Of a stretch of DNA of 30,560 bases, positions 12,461-21,518 are shown piece by piece. Origin of the DNA: Gracilariopsis chorda (Eukaryota; Rhodophyta; Florideophyceae; Gracilariales; Gracilariaceae); the NCBI GenBank assembly GCA_003194525.1, contig NBIV01000745.1, positions 1 to 30,560 of the forward strand. Direction: 5' to 3'. The position numbers and the translations under genes were made by a program. The notes below the pieces were generated by a model that saw only the letters and a program-made list of their open reading frames with translations, was not told the DNA's origin and did not search any database. Every line of letters starts with the position of its first letter. The first letter of the stretch is position 1.

Positions 12461-13430
12461 TCATCTTTCGCCAGTGTCTATGTTCTCCCCTAAGGCCTCA
12501 CTTAACTCCCTTTCAACCGCACTAACCGCGTCGTTCTCAAGCAAAACAACCTCTTCGTTTAAATCTCCTAAAACCAGGTCTTCTTCTTCTCCATCTCCAA
12601 CAACACCAGTGTCATCGCCCGCACCATACAACCGGGTATCCTCCTCTACAAACTGGGGCTTGAATCCCTTCTCACGATGTACGGCATCTGGAAGGTCGTA
12701 CCCTTCAGGGACCATGTACATGTGATAGCGGAAATTCACGCCGTCCATACTGCTGTCTGCTCCCCCGGCCCCTGCGTAGAAAACATCACCACGCCCGACG
12801 AATATGGAGAAAGGTGGAACTAACACCTTCGTAACCACCATCTCTTTCGACACATTTCGCAAACTTTTCCAGTCGGTCACTACGATTTTGTGACTTCCTT
12901 CACATACCCAGATTGGAAACGAGTAATCCCCGGCGATCATCATGAAATATCCGGGATTTGCTCCTTCCCCCTTCTCTTCTACAGACAAGCCCCAAAAGTC
13001 TGTGTGCAGAGTCTGTCGCATGCACTGTCGAGTAGTAGCTAACACCCGTCCACCAGTTTTGGGGGCTTACATCTTCCTGGTTTCCGCTCTTCGATTGTTG
13101 CCCACGCGCAACACTGTCATAACTTGACCCAGACGGGCGTCCATCATTGCCCTCCGCTTCACTACCCAGTGTGTACTGCGGTTTTCTTCCAAAGCGTCCA
13201 CAATACCAGCGCGGGTGGTAGTGAATCGACGTTCCCCCTTCGCTCCTTGTTCTATATCACGCTCTACAGGTCCGCTGTTGATTATCCAGGTCCACCTCTT
13301 TCGATTCTCCTCACGGCGGAGATCCGGTTGCTCCGTTTAGTTTTGGCGGAAGAAAGCCAATACAGATTCCGCACTATCCACATCCTCACTGGGGTTCGGG
13401 AGCACTTCAAACTTCCTGTCAATAGCGGAC
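12461..13430 (-). other. 2OG-Fe(II) dioxygenase-like (cupin) domain within the minus-strand gene
   Basis: LHTDFW supplies the HxD metal ligands near 12995. CEGSHK and VPPFSIFVGRGDVF are typical of the strands preceding the distal His, and FRYHMYMV supplies the Arg that would bind 2-oxoglutarate. At the expected distal His (usually H-A-G-A-G) the sequence reads FYAGAGG, so one metal ligand is missing unless the His of RYHMY replaces it. An acidic tail closes the protein with a TGA at 12461. Confidence 0.6.
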
Positions 13431-15059
13431 CCGGGAGAATACAGAACCCCTTTTCCTTCAGTTCTGCACGCTTCTCCCCAAAGTATTCCAAAGCCAGATA
13501 GTCCACCTTCTTCGCTGCCAAGTACAAGCGATCGTAAGAACTCAAATTTTCCGTAGCAAGTCCAGCCGCTATAGCCATTTCACTAATGAAATCACCTCCA
13601 AGTATATTCCCCTTCATCACCCCTGACTGTTCGTGGCCAAGCATCGCAGCGTGGTAAAACACCGTGTGATGAATGTACTTGAGGTCACCTGGACTCAGAG
13701 TTTCGGCCCAATGTCCAGGTGGAAGGTGAATACATTGCAACCAAGCTCCAACATTCTGAATAGGGTTCTCTTCTTGTGGCCAAACACTGGGCAACATAAT
13801 GCTGTAGACGCACCAATCTGGAAATGGGTGCTCAGTATTGAACGGCTCACTTCGACTTAAAGTAGACGGCCATGCTGTCGGCAGTTCGTCATCGAATCCT
13901 TGCGCCGACTGTTCATTTGTTCCTGTCTCGTCCTCGAATTCAACCGATTCGTCTTCCGAATCCAAGTCCATATCGATTTCTTCAAACCCTTTCCGGAGCA
14001 GCTGGAGCAAGTTGTTGTCCTTGAAGAAGTTGAAAACAACGTCAGGCTCATAGGTTTGCAGACGTTGAACTGTTGCAGCAGTCAATATCGCTCCACCTTT
14101 CTTCCTCCGTATGTTTCTTCTCTCCGTCCTGCGTCCCGACTCTGAAATAGCTGCACCCGCCGACGAAGAACGACTGGATTTCCGCCTAGTGCTCCGACGT
14201 ACAGCACTCGATTGATCAGAACCAACTGCAGGTGTTCCACTCTCAGCACTGAAGGCAACACTAGCGGGCGGTGTAGGTGGTTTTAACCCCCACTGGCTTT
14301 CAGGCACACTGCCGGTTGTACCCAACCTAGAAGTCCCGGTATTAACAACCGACGTCACTCGCTCCCCGATAGCATCTGGCTGCGAAACGGAAGCCTTTTG
14401 CACGTCCGGCTCCACACGAAGCTCTGGAATCCAGTTCTCCAACTTCCCCTTGAACAACGCCACAGCTCTTATTATGACGGAGCACTGATTGCGAGGATTG
14501 GGAACTTTCCTGAAATGGTTCACCTGTTCTACAGCAAAGCCCCGAACTGTTGTCTCACCAGTCACAGAGGCAGACATCCGGAATGACTGAGCTAAGAACG
14601 ACTCCATTTCCACCTCAACCCCAAGTGCCATTCGCTTCATCTCTTCCAGGAATTGTAAAACCCTGCTGTAGAAGTAAGATCGTACCATTTCGAACCCACC
14701 TCGGATAGAGGGGCCCTTGGGACCGACGTAGAACATCAAGCAGTTCATTGCAAAAGTAAACTCCAGCGCTTCCATCCTTAACAGCTTGTCCGAGGACATG
14801 TGCGTGATACCCACATTCGAATATTGTGCACAAACCCGCTTGAAAACATCCACCAACATAGGATTGTTAGCAAGCTTGAGCGCAATTTCTGATATGCGAC
14901 GCAGCTGTCTTTCTTCAATCTTCTTGGTTACTGCAGAGTTTTGAAGGGCTCCAATTACCATCCCAACGGTCAGCTCACCAACAACCACGCCCAAGTCCAC
15001 ATGAAGAGAGTTAATGATACTCACTACTGAGTGAATGAAGTCCCAAAACCACATTCTCA

Positions 15060-15455
15060 GTACAGACGATGCAGTATCATTCAGAAGAACTCCAATTTCC
15101 ACAATCTCATGCGACGTCAGGTCCCTCCCGTCCGGTCTCGACCAGCTGAGAACTCGAACCGATTTCAGCACCGCATACCACCTTGTTTCCTTGATCCTCC
15201 TCCTGAACATGGCAAGTCGACGATGTCGTCCATCGACGAGGTCTGGAGATACAATTATGCGCCCATTCTGAAAAACACCCTTCCAAAGGTCGCCCGTTCA
15301 TCCGAATGGTTACACTCATCAACCCCGCCGACTCCAACAAACCCTTTCGCTCGAGCTCATTGTCCAGGCTCTGGACATGCTCCTCTTCGATTCCACGAGG
15401 ACTGTGTTCTGGTAGTCGTATTAAATCCAGATCCACAACGAGTATCTCGGCTTTG
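15060..15455 (-). other. ParB/sulfiredoxin-like domain within the minus-strand gene
   Basis: On the minus strand, ILVVDLDLIRLPEHSPR followed by EEHVQSLDNELERKGLLE matches the start of ParB N-terminal domains: a hydrophobic strand, Pro-Arg, and a helix ending in a Gly. A one-base shift near 15290 leads to GRIIVSPDLVDGRHRRLAMF, which matches the ParB 'DG-x-R-R-x-x-A' box. A conserved-looking tail with LTSHEIVEIGVLLNDTASS follows. ParB domains bind DNA or nucleotides, or act as nucleases. In eukaryotes they are rare. Confidence 0.65.
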
Positions 15456-16133
15456 TAGTCCTGCAGACGAATGGTGTCCTTTGAAAACTGTGTGTCCACT
15501 TGAACAGGTTCAACCACGTCGTCCTCACTATACAGCGTCCTATCATTCGACTGACCCAGAACTTCAGACACAATCTGAACTTCATCCGAGTCACTACCCA
15601 AATCGCGGGCTACCTTCACACTCCCTCTACCTTCCTCCGCAACAGACTCGGCAACAGTAATGGGTGTATGATCTTCAGATACGGCACCTGCATCTTCCGT
15701 AGACTTCCCACCCTCACCAGTACCCACGCCCGATAAAGAGCCGGACACCTGGCTCTTGTGAGGCACCACCTTCTTAGCGGATACAACCGCGTCCCCTGAT
15801 TGTGTTCGAACGCTTGATGTGTTCTTGACACCAGCCCTCGTGGCGGTGGGTAAAGGGGAGAACCGTAGCCAACCATCCTCCGTTCGCTTGGAGTTGTGGC
15901 TTCTGAGCCGGGCAGCGGAACGGTTTTCGACAGACGTGTGTTGCGCGATACGGTAGGTAACCGTCGGATTCGGGGGGACTGTGTCGTCGAGCGAGTTCCT
16001 CGGGCAATCGCTGTAGAGCGCTCCTGACTTCAGCTGCTTGTACCGGACGCCCCTATTCAACGAGGAGAAGGTCCCGGGAGTTTTCGGGGCGCATTAGCTT
16101 CAGATCCCAAGCATACATTCCATAAAACGTCAT

Positions 16134-16710
16134 CCCGGATAAATGCTTCGGAGGGGGCTCGGTTCCTTTAAACGGGTATGGATTGGCCTACATTTTCTTC
16201 TCTATAATGGTGATTTTGCTCACCACAACCAGATCCTCCCCGGGTTTCGCACACGCAGACAATGGATGTCCGTGGAGAGTGCGGCGAGACTCCCCTTCGG
16301 CCTCAAACACTGTAGCGACCCCAACGACATCCGCGTTCGCCAGGAGCAGAGACACTGACGCCCCTGGCACGATTGCTGATGACGACATGCTCGTGTGTGG
16401 ACTTATTTCAGAACGGAAACGCTTGAGGATAGGCGCAGACGTATGGCGGAATGTTTCGAGCGATGAAACGATAACGCGTAGCGTGCTTAGAACACGCTTT
16501 ACTAACCCTTAAGCGGTGGCGGATGGACTCACGCAAACCCCTGAGTCAACAGCCCACGACGGCACAGTACAACAGTCGCAACCATTCCCTCCCTTACTTT
16601 ACGAGACCCTTCTCGGAAGGGGCGCCAACTGCACTATTTTATCATTTCGAATACGGGCTATTTTCAATACCCCCATTTTCCGAGTTTTTGGGACACTTTC
16701 ACATAATGGT
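16134..16710. other. 5' flank of the minus-strand gene, no gene supported
   Basis: This is the proximal half of the divergent intergenic region. An open frame at 16183-16512 (+) has a signal-peptide-like start, but it begins at TTG and lacks any recognised domain, so it is not called. The region probably contains the promoter of the minus-strand gene. Confidence 0.45.
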
Positions 16711-16786
16711 GTGTCGAGCGACAGGCCTGGTTGTGCACGACAGGAATGAGTTCCTGTCATGCATGGCCAAGCCTGTCGCTCGACAC
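16711..16786. repeat. Hairpin repeat copy 1
   Basis: The outer arms are GTGTCGAGCGACAGGC and its complement. The centre is CGACAGGAA, then TGAG, then TTCCTGTC. The arms pair with about five mismatches. A run of seven C follows. Confidence 0.9.
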
Positions 16787-16940
16787 AATACCCCCCCAAA
16801 ATAAACTCCAAACAAGGGGCCGACGGCGCTAAGCGCAGGCACACACGTGTCGGGGAACGTGCAACTCCTACACGTATGTGCATGAGCCACGCCCCATGCG
16901 CATCAACATAAATAATTTTTCAAATATTTCCGCCAGCCGG

Positions 16941-17020
16941 GTGTGTCGAGCGACAGGCTTGGCTGTGCACGACAGGAACTCATTCCTGTCGTGCACAACC
17001 GGGCCTGTCGCTCGACACAC
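16941..17020. repeat. Hairpin repeat copy 2 (best paired)
   Basis: Arms of 38 bases pair with only three mismatches around a 4-base loop. The outer part is GTGTGTCGAGCGACAGG and the central part is GTGCACGACAGGAA. A C-run follows directly. Confidence 0.92.
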
Positions 17021-17176
17021 CCCCCACATTAATTAAAGCAAAAATAAAGGCGCGGGCAACGGCGCTTGACACAAACCCACACGTGTCAGTTTGCGTACAA
17101 CTCTGACACGTATCTATATGCCCCATGATGCATGCGCTGTCCATGAAAAAATTATTCCAATTTTTTGGGCCGCCAA

Positions 17177-17254
17177 GTGTGTCGAGCGACACGCACGGTC
17201 ATGCACGACAGGAATGAGTTCCTGTCGTACACGGCTGGGCCTGTCGCTCGACAG
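17177..17254. repeat. Hairpin repeat copy 3
   Basis: It has the same plan as copy 2, but the left arm reads CGACACGC while the right arm still pairs as CGACAGGC. A run of seven C follows after AGAA. Confidence 0.88.
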
Positions 17255-17390
17255 AACCCCCCCATAAGTAATGCAAAAATTAAGGCGGGCGACGGCGCTT
17301 CACCCAAACCCACACCTGCTACTCTACGTACACCACACACACGTATATTCGCATTACCTCAAATACTATTTTTTTTTTTAGGCCGCCAGC

Positions 17391-17468
17391 TGTGTCGAGC
17401 GACACACCAAGTTGTGCACGACAGGAATGAATTCTTGTCGTGCAGGACTGGGCGTGTCGCTCGACACA
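17391..17468. repeat. Hairpin repeat copy 4
   Basis: Outer arms are TGTGTCGAGCGACAC on both sides. Both arms carry C where copy 2 has G after CGACA, so pairing is kept. The centre is CGACAGGAATGAATTCTTGTCG. It is followed by T and a 44-base C-run. Confidence 0.88.

Positions 17469-17469
<1 letters not shown>

Positions 17470-17513
<44 letters not shown>
17470..17513 (+). repeat. Poly-C tract of 44 bases
   Basis: An uninterrupted run of C directly follows hairpin copy 4. The equivalent place in the other copies holds 3-7 C. Its true length may differ because long homopolymers are poorly sequenced. Confidence 0.9.
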
Positions 17514-17514
<1 letters not shown>

Positions 17515-17660
17515 AAATGAATGCAAATATGAAGGTGCGGGCAAGAGCACTTGCACAGTCCCACGCGTATCACTTTACGTACAACTATGATACGTATGTA
17601 CATGCGCCACGCCTTTTGCGCACTGCTCTTATTTCGTTGATATGTTTTGGGATCCGATTT

Positions 17661-17737
17661 GTGTTCAGCGACACAGCCTCTCGTGCACGACAGGAAGTTG
17701 TTCCTGCCAAGCACGCACGGGGCTGTCGCTCGACACA
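17661..17737. repeat. Hairpin repeat copy 5 (diverged left arm)
   Basis: The left arm starts GTGTTCAGCGACAC, with a substitution in the outer box. The centre CGACAGGAAGTTGTTCCTG and the right arm CTGTCGCTCGACAC are kept. Only three C follow. Confidence 0.82.
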
Positions 17738-17826
17738 ACCCGTGCTATCCATGTTCTAAAATATAGTATAAAATTGGGAGAGTTTTTGAGGTTTTAAAAC
17801 GTACATGGCGTATAGTATTTGTATTA

Positions 17827-17888
17827 CAGCGGTCGTGCACGGCAGGAACTGGTTCCTGTCCGCCGAGTACCGAGCTGTCGCTTGACAC
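17827..17888. repeat. Hairpin repeat copy 6, left outer arm missing
   Basis: The sequence GTCGTGCACGGCAGGAACTGG followed by TTCCTGTC keeps the central palindrome. The right arm CTGTCGCTTGACAC remains. No matching left outer arm is seen. It lies about 100 bases before the next gene's ATG. Confidence 0.75.
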
Positions 17889-19489
17889 TACAAAGCAACC
17901 CCTTACGCCAACACCCGTTCGTTTTTGAATCACCTGCATTTCAAGGTTACCCTTTTATACCAGCTTTAGTCTCATCTCCGACAAGAATGACGCATTCTCT
18001 ACTACCTCCTCCGTCGGTTCGATCTAAAAACCCGTCAAACATGCCACAATATGCAAGCACAGTGTCCGCATTTTTGGAATTACGTTGACAACTATGCCGC
18101 TGAACGTACACCGGAAGACCACCCAAGGGACGTGAAATACAAGACCATTGCCGAGTTGGCTATAGCAACACGCGGTTCGTCACCGTCTGCCATGGAGTTA
18201 TGCAAACAGGCAATTGGTTCCTCCGATATGACAACTTTTGGAGACGTGGAGGTACTAAATGCCTTAACTAACACGCACTCGCCCAATCACAACGCTTTGC
18301 AACAGGGTTTTCAAATCGCACGGTCCCTAGATCAGATGGATAATGAAGAGGATCGTCGTGTCAAGGACTACTACCGCTTATGCCAGGCGCGAAGGTTTCC
18401 CTTCACTATACGGTATTTACTTGCCGATATCGTTAGGTCTTGTGTGGATGGAATGAGCCTCAGAAGAAAAGGGAGGACGAAGTCACTAACCGAAAGAGCG
18501 ACACGCTTTCAGGTTGTTCTATATCTGAGCATGTTCGTTCTGTTAACTCAACGAATGAAGGCTCTCTCAAAGAAGCGAAAACGCTCTGGTTCCACCGACG
18601 ACCTAACACAACCTCAGGCAGTCCCTTTAAAGAATTTCGGGGATCAGAACTGGAATCGAATTGCATATGGCGTGCAACAGGTTGTTTCGTTCTTGGGAAA
18701 ACTTCGCCACATATCTTGGTTTTCACAACACCGAATCGATGCTAAGCGCGTATCTATCCTTTGACGGTTCATCTTTACTCTTCAAACCTCTAAGACTCGC
18801 ATTGAAGGGTTCGTACCGCTCAGACAGTCCTTCTCTCTTATCGGAGATATAACCCCAGAACGACATCATCGGGGGTTGATAGCCACGCCTACGCACTTCC
18901 GCAACATTGGTGACGAGGGACTTAGAATTCTGGCAGAAGAATTCCTCAATGACATTTTCACGGTCATATCTCACCCACGCCTGTACGAAAAGGGAGTTGA
19001 ACAATGGTTACTACTATTGGAGTTCCTCCCAGACGTGAAGCGGGCCCAACTGGACCCACAGCATACCCGACATGGTTCGTATCCACAACGATTCGACCGG
19101 CTAAGTAAGAATCTTTGGGCTCCAATCCGAACAGCTAACGCCAAGGTACCTCCTACTCTAGTGGTGAAGGACAAACCTCAACTGTTCGCACGTTGGAAGT
19201 CATTGACTTGGTCACCAGTCCCAACGATGAACTGGAGCCAGACACGCCTCCTGAGCAACCTCTAAGACCACAAGACGCAGACAGCGAGGCTGCTCCAAAC
19301 GTTCAGCCAACGACTTACCTCCCTTACGACGTGGAAGGTACTGGTGTATTTCTGCCAGACGAAGACGTCAGCGGTACGGTTTGGAAGGCAATGGAGATAG
19401 TGGAGCGGGAGATGATGAAACACTATGCCATGTACTCTACTCCCTACGACGAACTCCCTCCAGTCCACAATACTCTCCGCTCCACAGAT

Positions 19490-20335
19490 TCCGTCCCATA
19501 TGAAGATGCCCAGTTCGCTTTGCTGGATGCTCCAACGCTCGTTCGCGCTGCGGCAGACAGAAGGAACAGTGAGTACGACGCCTTAACCGTGGCTGAAATG
19601 AAGGGCGTTGTGAGTAATGTCGACTAACGTTTCTCCGTGAAGGAGGCCATTTTCGTTCTATTCTGTTCCGTTGAACTTGTTCCTCAGTTGGCGGAAAATG
19701 TTCCGAAACGCAACTTTGAAGGATGAGGACGGTAACGATGAACCGGTTTTTAAGGTGGATGCTTGCCCACTTCACTTCATCACAGGGTCGGGTAACATCA
19801 CAGCCGCACCTGGAAGAGCATCTGGAGAACTAATGACAATTGTGGAATACACCGTTCACGGGGTAAAAGTTGGTGCTTCCCGGGAACAGGAACAATCTCA
19901 GGTGAACTACATGAACTTCAACCACGTATCCTCCACGGTTGCTGGTTATAAAAATGTTATAGATAACGTACCGACCTTGGATGTCAATGAGACTCTCATG
20001 TGGTCTAAATTGAACCCGAATGGCCAATTGATGCGTGAGAGGGTTCGCGCTGTACAGAAACCAATTCGTCTTGCGAGGGACTTATAGCGCGGTTTTCCAA
20101 CCCAGGGTGACATGGTTGTAGACCTCTTTGCTGGTACTTTCTCTACCGCCCTCGCCTGTATGTCTTTCAAGCGTGGTGAGGGTCGTAAATTTGTTGGGTG
20201 CGAAAAAGATCCGGCATGTTTCTACCACGCAAAGCATGCTGCCATCAAATTCTTCTCACGGCTCATTGCTGAAGACATCGCAAACGTCACGGTAACTCAA
20301 GGGGTTTTGGACGCTGCTCGATTAGTAAGCAATTA
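19490..20335 (+). other. Beta-class DNA methyltransferase domain
   Basis: The motif order IV then X then I is that of beta-class adenine-N6/cytosine-N4 methyltransferases. The S-adenosylmethionine site DLFAGTFSTALAC (from 20121) followed by FVGCEKDPACF is intact and resembles eukaryotic algal-type members. The catalytic motif is LDAPT (19523-19537) rather than DPPY/DPPW, so activity is doubtful. VQKPIRLARDL and RGFPTQGDMVVD share one frame but are split by a TAG at 20085-20087. Confidence 0.72.
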
Positions 20336-20559
20336 ACTTCAGACCTACATTCGCCCTTCAAAAGTTTGGACCCCACCCAAACACTTTCCACCTTACCAGA
20401 GATTCCCACAACATATTATGTTTCATTGCGCATCCAAAATGGAACGACAACCTGTTTGCTTGCAAACATATCAACACGGGAATTGTCTCAATGGCCGGCA
20501 CACTATCAGGGCGCTTTAAACCTCATGGATGCAATGGACTTGCGTGCTGTGGAAGGTAC

Positions 20560-21164
20560 ATCCTCTCGTCTGGTCATCGCAAAGTATACTATAAACCATC
20601 CTAATGCAGGCATTGGGGTGTTCGCCGGAACAACTTTCACGCGAGGGGAGATAGTTTGTTATTTCTACGGTACACTTGTCTACCACGATCTTTTCTCAAC
20701 GCCAGGAGATCCACAAGACATATGGAGAGGGGCCCCTGGGTGTAACCCCTTCCAGTTTTCGCTCGTATGCCATGGAGGTTGATGTCTCTGGCCCGGATTT
20801 TGCCGCCTTGGTTGGTCTCAACCGGGACACGAAGCGAACTTCAATCTTTATTTCGCCGCCCCTTTCTGTATTGGTGGCTACATCAATGACCCAAGGTACA
20901 TTGAGGGCGATATGGACATCCAAGCTGTCCGCGACAAGTATAAAAAAGAAAAGAACGGAGAATGTAACCTTGGATAAGCACAAATTGCCTCCATTCGAAA
21001 CAGGAAGCAGCTCGAAGATTACACCATAATAACGATTCGTGCAACTCGCCGGATTGAGCGTGGGGGAAGAGTTCTTTTTATCGTATGGTGTAGAGTACTG
21101 TTGGAAATCAAACCTCCTCGACAGCAGGAACCAGCAACACCTCCAATGCTTCGTAGTCCAGTAA
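20560..21164 (+). other. SET-domain-like histone methyltransferase region
   Basis: TINHPNAGIGVFAGTTFTRG and IVCYFYGTLVYHDL match the SET N-terminal strands (Gly-x-Gly-x-Phe-Ala, then acid or polar residue and Tyr-Gly). In the next frame APFCIGGYINDPRYIEGD matches the 'G-Y-x-N-D' region. ATRRIERG followed by EEFFLSYGVEYCW matches the C-terminal 'G-E-E-x-x-x-x-Y-G' box. Two frameshifts interrupt it. No pre-SET or post-SET zinc cluster is seen. Confidence 0.7.
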
Positions 21165-21518
21165 ACACCAAACTCCAGTTACCCCTCATACTCCTCTGCT
21201 CCACTGTAATGGGTACCGGCGCGCCTGCTAACACCTGGTCACAATATGCATTACGTAATTAACTTTCCCTAAGGTCTTAGCCACGTCTTCAGTCCGTTCA
21301 TTACAGATGTTAAAGCACCCTCATACACTTGCGCAATTGCACAATAATAAGCAAACACGTTACCGTAGTTAACCTGCTGCAGATCCCCAACACGATCCTG
21401 CCCAGTATAATCTTGATCGTTCACACTCCCCTCCTCTTACTCATCCGTATACCTCAGTGAGAGCATTGTGAAACCCACTTCGACTATACCCTATAAACTC
21501 CTCCCCACCCTCATCGTA

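Larger units (their letters stand above)
12461..16133 (-). pseudogene. ParB-like domain plus 2OG-Fe(II) oxygenase-like protein, frameshifted
   Basis: Three overlapping minus-strand frames (16060-15107, 15210-13282, 13430-12461) read as one protein of about 1,200 residues. In order it has: an acidic, Ser-rich N-terminus; a ParB/sulfiredoxin-like domain with DLDLIRLPEHSPR, then HVQSLDNELERKGLLE and LVDGRHRRLAM; a helical region; a Ser/Arg-rich basic linker near 14100-14200; an acidic stretch; and a C-terminal double-stranded beta-helix oxygenase with EKGFCILPG, LHTDFW, CEGSHKIVV, VPPFSIFVGRGDVF and NFRYHMYMV. Frame is lost near 15290 and near 13430 (CTCCCGGG), and two in-frame TAA codons lie near 13340 and 13070. 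The 5' end is also unclear: the best ATG is at 16133, followed by another shift near 16060. The second metal-binding His appears replaced by Tyr. The gene is either a pseudogene or carries assembly indels. Its function, perhaps DNA-base oxidation, is inferred only. Confidence 0.7.
16711..17737. repeat. Five tandem ~230-bp modules, each with a ~77-bp hairpin, a C-run and a second small inverted repeat
   Basis: Hairpins begin at 16711, 16941, 17177, 17391 and 17661, so spacing is 230, 236, 214 and 270 bases. After each hairpin comes a C-run and then a diverged spacer. The spacer contains words related to GGCGCGGGCAACGGCGCTTG, a smaller inverted repeat around a TACGTACAAC-like loop, and an end near GGCCGCCAG. 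The array fills the region between two divergent genes. It is not CRISPR: the spacers are related to each other and the repeats are long palindromes. Confidence 0.9.
17987..21262 (+). pseudogene. DNA methyltransferase (beta-class N6/N4 type) and SET domain protein, frameshifted
   Basis: ATG at 17987 opens a frame that shifts near 18072 (T-run) into a 230-residue block with no family I recognise. After shifts near 18700 and 18830 comes a stretch ending in a SUMO-interaction-like word, EVIDLVTSPNDELE (about 19193). A beta-class methyltransferase follows: FALLDAPT at the place of motif IV (normally DPPY), then NSEYDALT, FVLFCSVE, AVQKPIRL and motif I DLFAGTFSTALAC with GCEKDP. A SET domain comes next: NAGIGVFA, GYINDPRY, RRIERG and EEFFLSYG. 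Breaks include an in-frame TAG at 20085 and shifts near 20325, 20770 and 21060 (G5 for G4). The end is uncertain (TAA at 21164 or 21262). The methylase and SET parts could be two genes, but no intergenic signal or in-frame ATG separates them. The protein is predicted to be nuclear and DNA/chromatin-acting. Confidence 0.7.

Noticed and set aside
13025..13075. Short intron (GTAAGC ... CGACAG) on the minus strand in the oxygenase gene
   Set aside because: It would be about 46 bases and not a multiple of three, so removing it breaks the frame that carries the HxD motif; a nonsense change is simpler.
15031..15660. Plus-strand open frame of 209 codons
   Set aside because: It is the antisense shadow of the ParB-like coding region, which has recognisable motifs.
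16183..16512. Small secreted-like protein on the plus strand
   Set aside because: It has a hydrophobic start and an AHA-like cleavage site, but no ATG at the start, no recognisable domain, and it lies in the promoter region of the opposite gene.
16711..17737. CRISPR-like array
   Set aside because: The repeats are ~77-bp near-palindromes and the intervening sequences are related to one another, not unique spacers. The gene content is eukaryotic.
17319..17738. Open frames encoding poly-Pro or poly-Gly
   Set aside because: They arise only from the 44-base C-run and the hairpin repeats.
12461..21262. Alternative genetic code with TAA/TAG read as Gln
   Set aside because: Three in-frame stops (near 13340, 13070 and 20085) sit in otherwise good frames, but most breaks are real frame changes that a new code cannot explain, and elsewhere simple one-base shifts account for the stops.
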